Source: Haplomitrium mnioides
Lineage: Eukaryota > Marchantiophyta > Haplomitriopsida > Calobryales
Direction: 5' to 3'
DNA length: 26,159 nt
Assembly: GCA_049999725.1 (NCBI GenBank)
Contig: JBNGIS010008129.1
Coordinates: forward strand, 1-26,159
The notes below the pieces were generated by a model, which had not been told where the DNA came from, did no database searches, and saw nothing but the letters and a program-made list of their open reading frames with translations. The position numbers were made by a program, and so were the translations under genes. Positions 18,994 to 26,159 of the stretch are shown in pieces. Position 1 is the first letter of the stretch. Every line of letters begins with the position of its first letter.

Positions 18994-19519
18994 GAGCAAA
19001 AACCAATCATGCTTGTAGAGGAGAGTATATTGAGTTGAAGTGTCTTACCTTGACAAGATCAGATCTCGAGAGAGGAGCTTCTTGCACTACGGATTCAACA
19101 ATTAGAGAGGAGGCCTGAAGATATTCAGCTAGCAGTGGAAAGGCTGAAGAGGGCAAGGCTGAAAAACAATGAAAGATTTGATCAGCAATATAGATTGAGG
19201 CCACGAGAGCTACAAGAAGGAGATTGGGTATTGGTTTATGACAACAACTTGGATAACCAACATAGTACTATTCCCAAAACACTAGTTTGGACCATACATA
19301 GTGGTGATTGTGCATGACAATGCCACATATTCATTGAGAGAGTTGGATAGAACTTTACTCAAAGTTCCAATTGCAGGAAAGAGGGTGAAATTATTCAAGA
19401 AATGAGACCAAGAAAATTCTTTGGAGGAGATTGGAGCTTATGTGCCAATGTTTGAAGGGGAAGATAATCCAGAAGAGCAAGAGGAAGAGTTCACTCAAGA
19501 AGAAGAGGAAACTCTCTAA
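18994..19519 (+). pseudogene. Gypsy Pol C-terminus (GPY/F-type region), broken
   Basis: The first frame continues with stops near 19036 and 19051, then a basic helix (LERRPEDIQLAVERLKRARL) and RPRELQEGDWVLVYD. The frame then shifts near 19280, after which FGPYIVV, the GPY/F element, and an acidic tail (EEQEEEFTQEEEE) follow to TAA at 19517-19519, with TGA at 19403-19405. The region in intact integrases contacts DNA or chromatin. No chromodomain is recognisable. Confidence 0.75.
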
Positions 19520-19570
19520 CATCGATCACAACGTCTTCTTACTTGGTGCCTACTAGAGGATGCACAGGTT

Positions 19571-19583
19571 CAGAGGGGGTAGA
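19571..19583 (+). promoter_or_regulatory. Polypurine tract
   Basis: CAGAGGGGGTAGA abuts the TG of the 3' LTR. Such a tract primes plus-strand DNA synthesis in LTR elements. Position and purine content fit; one T and one C interrupt it. Confidence 0.7.
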
Positions 19584-20157
19584 TGTCGTGTTGTGGTTCG
19601 GCTAATGCATAAAAAGGAAACAAAAGAATGGAGAAAAGTCATCTTCTTACCAGAGTTAAAATCAGAGAAAAGTCAAGAAGAAGCGGCAAGGCATCTATCG
19701 AGAAGCTTCTAAAAACGCAAAAGTAGAGTTTGCCAGTACTACGTGGAAGATTCTCGAGATCTTGTAGGTATGGACAAGACCATCCTATTGGTTTTTCATG
19801 GATTCTTTTGGAATATGCTTTTAGATATTTTGAAGAAAATAGAGAAAGCAGCGGGAAAGAAAAGTGATCATGGAGGGAACAACCAATGAGGGACATATAT
19901 TGAAGAGGGGAGTGGGCGCTCGAGGCACAGAAGCTCAACGGTGGAGTTAAAGGATCTTATGGGTGGCAATCTTGGAAACAGATAGAGGATTGTTTGTTGC
20001 TCCTAATTTTCCTCTTCTAAATCCATTCTTCATTGTGTTGCGGATAATTCCTCGAGAAATTTTTCGACAGTGGATAGTATATCACTTTGGTGATAATTTT
20101 CTAACTTCGGTGATGAATTCACCTATTCCAGTACTCTTGTCTATTATCACCTATGGG
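19584..20157 (+). repeat. 3' LTR, apparently truncated
   Basis: The 574 bp are collinear with 12976-13549 with about 35 substitutions and no net indel. Similarity stops abruptly after CACCTATGGG. If the 5' LTR really ends at 13879, about 330 bp are missing here. The hairpin seen in the 5' LTR is kept as GGTGA/TCACC at 20109-20123. Confidence 0.85.
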
Positions 20158-20522
20158 TTCTTGACACTTTTGGTACTCCATCGCTTACCTCCAAATAACT
20201 GCCATTTGAACAAATCTCAAGCTGTCTGTCAAAAGTAACACTTTTCTGTGAAGATGAATCTTGAAACTCTAACCTCTTCTTGCCTTTAAAAACTCTAGTC
20301 ATTTGAAAGGTTGTCTAGAAATCAAATACTTCAAGGAATTATTTAACAAATATTATGAACCTCTTACATCACACCTAAAAGGTGTGTTTTTGTTGTTTTT
20401 TTTTTTGCAAAACGACAAAATTGGAAACTTTTTGTAAAGAAAATAAAAAAAAGAAATGGGAAAGATGAAAACAAGCAATGTTTTATATGCTAACTTTTTT
20501 TTTGCACCAGGCAATTCTATGT
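20158..20522. other. Between gypsy LTR and assembly gap; no gene seen
   Basis: AT-rich, no recognisable coding. A 7-bp stem, 3-nt loop inverted repeat CACACCT AAA AGGTGTG lies at 20370-20386. TTTTTTTTTGCACCAG at 20495-20510 is a good splice acceptor with only 12 bases before the Ns, so an upstream exon of copy C may begin at 20511 and lie in the gap. Confidence 0.4.
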
Positions 20523-20622
20523 NNNNNNNNNNNNNNNNNNNNNNNNNNNNNNNNNNNNNNNNNNNNNNNNNNNNNNNNNNNNNNNNNNNNNNNNNNNNNN
20601 NNNNNNNNNNNNNNNNNNNNNN
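20523..20622. other. Assembly gap of 100 N
   Basis: Exactly 100 Ns, the usual placeholder for a gap of unknown size. The 5' end of copy C is lost in it, and distances across it are not meaningful. Confidence 0.95.
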
Positions 20623-20957
20623 GCCCTTCTCAACTGAAGCCATATAGGTATTCAGATGTTGTCAAAGCTCTAGAGCTTGAAAAACTCGAGTGGAATTGGC
20701 TAGTTAATTACTATTCTTTGAAAGACCCCGATTAACATCTTTATCTTTTTGTCGGTGAAACAGAGAAATTCAATTTGGGTCTTCTGGTCCAAATCACAAT
20801 GATCCATGAAGGCAAGAAAGCCAACATTGGGTTGCTTGTGCAGTCCCAAGATGCAATTACCCTTTACAGTGCAAATCGCAAACGATTTGCTTTTTCTGAA
20901 ATGAAGGAAAAGGACATTTTTGTGAAGCATCTTCAAGCTGTAAAGAAAGATGGCAAG
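20623..20957 (+). pseudogene. Copy C, exon 1 (partial), function unknown
   Basis: The third frame is open from the gap to the GTAAGT donor at 20958 except for TAA at 20733-20735. It reads like a small folded domain: YRYSDVVKALELEKLEWNWL, then LYLFVGETEKFNLGLLVQ and KANIGLLVQSQDAITLYSAN, then KHLQAVKKDGK. The repeated GLLVQ strands suggest a beta-rich domain. I do not recognise the family. It splices in phase 0 onto exon 2. No counterpart is visible in copies A and B. Confidence 0.5.
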
Positions 20958-21370
20958 GTAAGTTCTGAAAATCCTTTTTCTTTTGTTTGTTTTTTTACTA
21001 AGTCGTAACTCCCAAGGAGTCCATACGAGAATGGAGTCTCGAGGTCTATGCACGTTTGGACTCCAAAGTCCATGCGTGCATGGACTCCCAAGTCCTTGCG
21101 CGCCTTAACCCCGGGGCTCCATACTTGCATGGGCTCCCATCGTCTATGCGTGTATGGACTTCGGAGTCCCTGTGCGTTAGGACTTAGGAGTCTTTGTGCT
21201 TTTGGACTCCCAAATCCATGCATGCATAGACTTCGGAGTCTATGCTCGCATGGACTCTCTTGTGCAGTGCATGAGCGTAGTGTTAATAGAGTCCCTCCAC
21301 GCAGTGAATGTCGAGTCTTACACTTGTACTTATGCTTAATTGTTTTTTGTTTTGCTTGCACTTCACTCAG
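20958..21370 (+). other. Copy C intron 1 with palindrome array
   Basis: Donor GTAAGTTCTG at 20958; acceptor CTTCACTCAG to 21370. The array at 21010-21275 has about ten units of the type CCATGCGTGCATGGACTCC, mixing the CpG-rich core with GGACTCCNAAGTCC-like palindromes. The 3' part, without array, aligns with copy B 4750-4832. Confidence 0.7.
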
Positions 21371-22822
21371 CTTCTGGTGGATAGCTACAAAGACGCAAAG
21401 CGGGTCGAGAGCGACTTTATTAAATTGGCTATCCATATCAAGATTCTGAAGCCCAAGTAGGGCATCAATATTCAACAATTGGTGCCACATCTGAGCGCGA
21501 CAACATTCTCAATTCACGCGGCAGGCCCTTCTGCCCAAAAGAAAAGAAATGAGGTTGAGCCAGCTGAGGCTCCAAAAAAGAAGAAATCGACTGCCAAGAA
21601 CAAAAAACCTGCTCCAGCACTGGTCATTGAGGAGGAGCCAGCCCCCTCAAAATCTACTGCAAAGTCATCTTCAACTACCCATTCGTCTTCATCACCAAGC
21701 AACTCGGAGAGGGAGTCAGATCCGGAGCTAGTTTAGGCTCCAACATCAAGAGCTAAAATGCAATCCCACAAGGGGTTGCCAACTTTCCAGGAAAGGGAGC
21801 AGGTGGACCCTCAAACAGTGTCTAAGAAAGAAAAAAACAAAATAAGGGAGTCTGCAATCCAACGATGTAGAGTCCGTGAAGAAACAATCACAATAAGGTT
21901 GGAGAATTTGAATTTGCCTAAACTTGGAATAGACAACTAGAGCCCATTCCAGATTAGAAGGCTGAATGAGGATTTTGTTGAGCTTCTGGCGCAGAGAATG
22001 CTCACAAACAAGTATGCGCATAGCTTTTTCATCGTTGTTGTTGACCCGAAGTGTGTGTTAAAAGACAAGTAAGAGTTTGATATTAGGAACCCTAACAAGT
22101 ATCGCTACGAGATTGCAAAAGGCAATCACAGTGTTGCAGCAAGGCAATTATTAATCACAAAATATGGAGCGAAGAATCCGACATTATTGCTCTGCAATTG
22201 TTATGTCTATGTGGGTCTTACACCAACAGAGGCCCGTATTTTTGCTACTGATGACAACTACAATCATAAGTATAGGCTGGAAATGACCTCCATTCAAAAA
22301 GTCGAATATTGGCATCAAAGATTTGTCGAGAGTGGGATGATGTTATCTCAAAAATTGAAAAGAGAGCTGGTGCTAGAAACCTTGGAGATAAAGCCCAAGT
22401 CAACACTTGAGAAGACCATAACTTCTTCGAACAACTGGTTCCAGCTGGCATTCAGAAGTGGAGAGCTTTGAGATCTACAACAAAGCATTTTTGCGATGTG
22501 GGAGAAGAATACGGTCAAAGACCAGAAGCCAAATACCAAGGGATCTTTGAGAATGGAGGACATGAAGTGGACATCTTGGAGGTCCCTTCAAGGTCTTCTT
22601 GGTGAAGTAAAGATTTCAATTTTGAAGTGGGTAGAAGCCGGAGAGCTTTCAATGGACGAAATGTCTCGAGAGGCAAAGAGACATAAAGTTTTCGCTGTTA
22701 TGGTTAAAAGTTTTTGTTTAGAGGTTTATTGCAGCACTTGGGAGGAGGCAAGAGAGGAGTACCCTCTCCACACTGAGGAGTCCAAGATGCCTGCTTTCTA
22801 TTCAAGCTTTGAGAAGCTTTTG
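21371..22822 (+). pseudogene. Copy C, exon 2: linker and ParB-like domain, broken
   Basis: One frame runs the full exon. First about 35 residues of helix; then a Lys-, Pro- and Ser-rich disordered linker (21540-21740, EEPAPSKS and SSSSPS); then a ParB-like region from about 21880 (REETITIRLENLNLPKLG, NEDFVELLAQRMLTNKYAH, FFIVVVDP, YRYEIAKGNHSVAARQLL, CNCYVYVGLTPTEARIFA); then a helical segment with ELSMDEMSREAKRHK. In-frame stops: TAG 21458, TAG 21734, TAG 21938, TAA 22070, TGA 22469. Copy B has CAG at the 21734 equivalent and shares the TAGs at 21458 and 21938. Copies A and B keep TGG at 22469. The exon ends in a proper GTAAGT donor at 22823. ParB-like plus methyltransferase in one protein is known from phages and bacteria. 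Confidence 0.62.
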
Positions 22823-23091
22823 GTAAGTTCTCCTTTTTACATCACATTCATTTCTAGGGAGTTGCAGTGAGTTTATTTTAAGTTAACTTGTCTTTTGTTT
22901 TCACAAAATAGGTTTAGAGTCCATGTGCACATGGACTGCAAAGTCCTTGCACGCTTGGACTACGAAGTCCAAGCGCGTAGGGACTTCAAAGTCATTGCAC
23001 ACTTAGAATATGAGCATGGAATTGAGTGTCCCTCTCTAGCATATAATTTTTTTTTACATTCCTATAATGTTTTCAGTTTTTTTTTGTGCAA
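22823..23091 (+). other. Copy C intron 2 with short palindrome array
   Basis: Donor GTAAGTTCTCC. The array at 22915-23010 holds four units (ccatgtgcacatgg, ccttgcacgcttgg, ccaagcgcgtaggg, cattgcacactta). The acceptor aligned to copy A's CAG reads CAA, so the original site is lost; an AG one base later could serve. Confidence 0.65.
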
Positions 23092-24369
23092 GGGGACAAA
23101 ACTTTCAAGAGTGAGTTGTCCAAAAAATTGACAGTAGTTGCAAAAGGCCGAAAAAGATCAGGGTCGAAGAAGCCCTAGAAGATCAAGACTAGCCTTCCAC
23201 TCTTGTTTCATATCCTCCAACTTTCCTTCTTCGTTGCCAAAAGGCTAGAGAGTGGAAATCAAGGCAGCAAAGCGGTGCTGCATCTCTTACAACTAAAGTA
23301 GTTGTGAGAGACGAGGATAAGGACAAGGACTTAATGTCCTATGTCGATGGTCTCAACGTGGTATTTTACCAAGTCCACGGGGAGGCCAACGCTTGATAGT
23401 TAAAGGGCTTGATGAAACCTATGCATTTCACTTTGGCTATTGTGGACATTCGTTATGGTTACATCATTAAAGAATGCAAGTATGACGATTCTGAACCATT
23501 TTCAAAAGATGACTTTTTTGACATGGTTTCATCTTTTGTGGCAACTACAACATTGGATTTTTGGTCTTTTGTTACTATACACTCGTCGCAACAGTTTGGC
23601 ATTGTTGAGGATGCTCTTTCGAAAGTTTGTTGTGTAATTAACCACGACATCTTGTGAGTTGTTCTTTGATTTTTTAGTTTTTAATTTCTCTTTTTTACTT
23701 TTCCTACACTTTGGTTACAATGTTTAATTTGTTTATTTTTCTTTTTACAGGGACAAGAGAAACATTCATCATTCTAGTGGTTCCAAAATCGCATATGCCC
23801 ACAAATATGGGATTGTGGGCTACTGGACGAAAAAAGGGAAGAGGAGCATAAGGCTTTTTAATTTGTAGCATGCTCTTGTGATTGGAGTTTCTCGGCAAAT
23901 TATGACTAGTGTTTTTAGTTGTTCTGGGGTTTCTGCCAAACTTAAACACCCAAGAGATGATGTTCTTGTCAATGTTTATCAAAAGCCGTAGGCACTTTAC
24001 AAATTTTTCATCGACCATTTGTCAACATAGCATGATTGGATCTTAGATCTTTGCTCTAGGTCAGGCACAGGCCTTGTTTGTGCTTTAAAGCTAATGCAAA
24101 ACTGCATCGTGGTGGAATATGATAGACGTTAGTCTATCTACATTCTTGAGAGGGTTTTGGAGATGATTTCCTTGCCATCTGATGTGATTGAGTCGCAAAT
24201 AGTTTATGCATACCACAAAGAACCTGTTTCTCATGGTATTTCAGGTGCTATTGGTGATTTTGTTGGAATATCTAGGACTGGAAAGTCTCGACAGGACTCT
24301 CTAGTGGCTTCAGATACTCAACTTTTGGATTTAGATGAGACAATTCCTCCCAAAGAGGATGGAGCTTGA
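23092..24369 (+). pseudogene. Copy C, exons 3-4: beta-class DNA methyltransferase-like, broken
   Basis: Exon 3 (23092-23653) and exon 4 (23751-24369) are split in phase 2 by a 97-bp intron. Motif IV, DIPYG in copy A, reads DIRYG at 23445-23459 (Pro to Arg). NIHHSSGSKIAYAHKYGIVG spans the exon 4 start, like the W-x-K-x-N region of beta-class enzymes. Motif I reads DLCSRSGTG from 24046 (one Gly to Arg). AVEYD is VVEYD. Breaks: one-base loss at 23160/23161; TAG at about 23190; TGA-TAG near 23395; TAGs near 23867, 23988, 24028 and 24130, three of which correspond to CAG in copy A. The last frame, 24157-24366, is intact to TGA 24367-24369 and matches copy A closely, including the end DLDETIPPKED. 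Confidence 0.68.
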
Positions 24370-24396
24370 TCATATGTTTGAAAAAATTGTTTTATT

Positions 24397-24402
24397 AATA
24401 AA
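24397..24402 (+). promoter_or_regulatory. Polyadenylation signal AATAAA of copy C
   Basis: AATAAA 28 nt after the stop, in the same relative position as in copy A (3783-3788). Confidence 0.5.
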
Positions 24403-24529
24403 GTATTTTTCTTACAAAGTTTTATTTGCCAAAGTTTCAACTTGTTGCACTCTCAATTCATTTCAAGTCTTTTCATCACGATTCAATTTGGAGTATCTAA
24501 GAATGGTTTGGAGTTAATTGTTAGTATGA

Positions 24530-24990
24530 GAATGGCTTGGAGTCTTTGTGCATATGGGCTTGGAGTCTATGCGCACATGAACTGTCGCAATCTTTGGTTG
24601 CTCAGATTTTACATTCTTGTTTAGAGTCTATACACACATAAGCTTTCTAGTTCTTGTTCGAGGTCTATGTGCAAATAAACTTTAAGGTTCTTGTTCAAAG
24701 TCCATGCATACATAAGCCAAAGGGTTCTCGTTCAAAGTCTATGCGTGTATAGGCTTTAGGGTTCTTGTTTAGAGTCTTAGCCCACGTAGGCTTTAGGGTT
24801 CTAGTTCAAAGTCCATACGTGCATAGCTTTATTGTTCTTGTTCAGAGTATAAGCACACATAGGCTATAGGATTCTCGTTCGAAGTCTATCTGTGCATAGG
24901 CTTTAAGGTTCTAGTTTGGAGCCTATGTTTGCATATGATTTAATAGCTACGATGCTCAAAGTATGGTTCAAAGTCCATACTAGACATCCA
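24530..24990 (+). repeat. Palindrome array in the 3' flank of copy C (about 37-bp units)
   Basis: About twelve units: linker GGTTCTTGTTCAAAGT, core such as CTATGCGTGTATAGG or CCATACGTGCATAG, then CTTTAGG. It is homologous to 3950-4345. Core variants are mostly single CpG-type transitions. Confidence 0.8.
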
Positions 24991-24999
24991 CGTTTGCAT

Positions 25000-25325
25000 A
25001 TAATTTTTTTTTCATAAAATGATATATGTTTAATTTAATTTTTGATGAATTTAGTGTATTCACAATAATGTGAGGTTTTAATAAAATATTTCAATAACTA
25101 AAATTCTTGTTTTCTTGGGTGTTTTCTATAAAGAAATTTCTAAAATATAATCTCAATGCAAAATATGCAATTTATATTTCTAAAAAACAATTTTCTTTAC
25201 GTAAAAAAGATAACAAACGTAAAAATGATGTTTTTCAATACCAAATCACAAAAATAATATTTTCAACTACCAAGTAAAACATGAACTCAGTAGCAGTTCC
25301 TGGTTCAAAGTAGTGGTTGTTCTTT
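25000..25325 (+). repeat. AT-rich spacer and GGTTCAAAGTAG module after copy C
   Basis: Aligned with 4346-4682: shared GATGAATTTAG...TATTCACAATA near 25044 and GTTCCTGGTTCAAAGTAG near 25294. After the module the two copies diverge. Confidence 0.65.
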
Positions 25326-25539
25326 ATTGTTTGCTAGAAGAGTTTAATGTTTTGATATCTCTGAAGCATCTTCCCAAATTGATTACTTAATCTTTTGCTT
25401 GCAAGGACTTTGATGTAAAACTTGAAACCTTTTTCGCACTTTGACTATGATGTAGAGCTTTGTACCTTTTTTTACTTTTAGATCTTGAATCAAAAAACTT
25501 AATCTTAAGCATGCCTAGAGTTTGTTGTAAAAAATAGAA

Positions 25540-25800
25540 TTGTCAGTGCATCTAGACTTCTATCTAGAAGTCTGAACCCTATGCGCACATAGACTTTGAT
25601 GCACAAGTTGAAACCTCTTGCGCACAAAGACTTTATTGCAAAACTTAAAACCTAAGCTCAACATAGTATTTGTTGCTGAGTGTTCAAATGTTGAGCTTGG
25701 ATTCCTATGCTCACATAAACTTTGGTGTGGAGTGTTTAGATGTTGAGCTTGGATTCCTATGCGTGCATAGACTTTGGTGTGGAAGTCTAAGCCTACCACA
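25540..25800 (+). repeat. Palindrome array with about 46-bp units
   Basis: Units of GTTGAGCTTGGATTCCTATG, core, then ACTTTGGTGTGGAGT. Two adjacent units near 25690 and 25740 are almost identical. A separate palindrome AGACTTCTATCTAGAAGTCT lies at 25554-25573. Confidence 0.75.
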
Positions 25801-26159
25801 CGTCGTAACTCTGATATACAACCCTCAAACTTCTATATACAAAGACTATCGTGTAGAGCTTAGATTCTACACCACTACAAGACTCTCTTGTAGAACTCGA
25901 AACCTTTTATTTGATATACTCTGGTAAAAAACTTGGAGATATTGCTTATTTACACTCTAAGACTAAAGTAAATCTCTAAAGCCACTAGCCTTTTTGATTC
26001 TAAACTATGACTCATTTGCGTATATGATTCCCTGAATTATAAACGATTCTAAATTGTTGAAATATTCTAAAATATGCCCACTTTAACCTTTGCGTGCATG
26101 AATTTTCAATTGTAAAAGAAAGCTTCTTTCTTCCTTGAACTTGAAAATAGAGCTCCAAA
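25801..26159. other. AT-rich end of window, no gene seen
   Basis: No coding sequence recognised. A single decayed core (ctttgcgtgcatga) lies near 26088. Confidence 0.4.

Larger units (their letters stand above)
12976..20157 (+). mobile_element. Ty3/gypsy LTR retrotransposon, full-length but decayed
   Basis: Two direct LTR segments start TGTCGTG at 12976 and 19584. Between them lie, in order, a Gag zinc knuckle, protease, reverse transcriptase, RNase H and integrase, the Ty3/gypsy order. A polypurine tract abuts the 3' LTR. The first 574 bp of the two LTRs align without net indels and with about 35 hand-counted differences (roughly 94% identity). The coding region has over a dozen stops and at least four frameshifts. 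No target-site duplication is found: the 5' flank is GGCGG and the sequence after 20157 differs, so the right end appears truncated or rearranged. Confidence 0.9.

Noticed and set aside
20933-21490. 185-residue minus-strand open frame across copy C intron 1
   Set aside because: It translates the palindrome array, which stays open on both strands; it is a shadow of the repeat.
4833-24369. TAG/TAA as Gln codons (alternative genetic code), since many stops align with CAG/CAA
   Set aside because: TGA occurs at Trp and Arg positions as well, frameshifts are frequent, and the same stops appear in the gypsy and copia remnants. Decay explains all of it.

Overview
The window looks like nuclear DNA of a land plant with a large, repeat-rich, AT-rich genome. 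It holds degraded Ty3/gypsy and Ty1/copia retrotransposons, GT-AG introns, AATAAA signals and a 100-N scaffold gap. No intact host gene is visible; every coding stretch I recognise is broken. I cannot name the species. The gypsy Pol and a DUF7869-like remnant remind me of non-angiosperm lineages, but that is only an impression.

Layout. 1-1405: the 5' end (PBS and LTR) of a minus-strand LTR retrotransposon inserted into the next gene copy. 1406-3755: copy A of an intron-bearing gene family. Its exon 2 resembles a ParB/sulfiredoxin-like domain and its exons 3-4 a beta-class (motif IV before motif I) DNA N4/N6 methyltransferase. 4683-6293: copy B, keeping part of intron 1 and exon 2 only. 6722-7185: end of a copia RNase H. 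7945-12960: modular repeats, with a DUF7869-like remnant on the plus strand and weaker minus-strand coding remnants. 12976-20157: a nested, decayed gypsy element with about 94% identical LTR segments. 20523-20622: assembly gap. 20623-24369: copy C, the most complete ParB-like/methyltransferase copy (four visible exons). 24370-26159: its 3' flank.

The most unusual signal is a short GC-rich palindrome, core CTATGCGCGCATAG or CATGCGCGCATG. It recurs in at least a dozen clusters in introns 1 and 2 of the methyltransferase family, in its 3' flanks and around the DUF7869-like remnant. In introns it alternates with a second palindrome, GGACTTCGAAGTCC, giving a 24-bp unit. Elsewhere the same core sits in 37-50 bp units with other linkers. 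Most variants differ by C-to-T or G-to-A changes at CpG.

The same order (coding end, array, AT-rich spacer, a GGTTCAAAGTAGC module, array) recurs around unrelated coding segments. The block may therefore be a mobile or amplified unit in its own right. A link between the methyltransferase family and the CpG-rich palindromes is an attractive but untested hypothesis.
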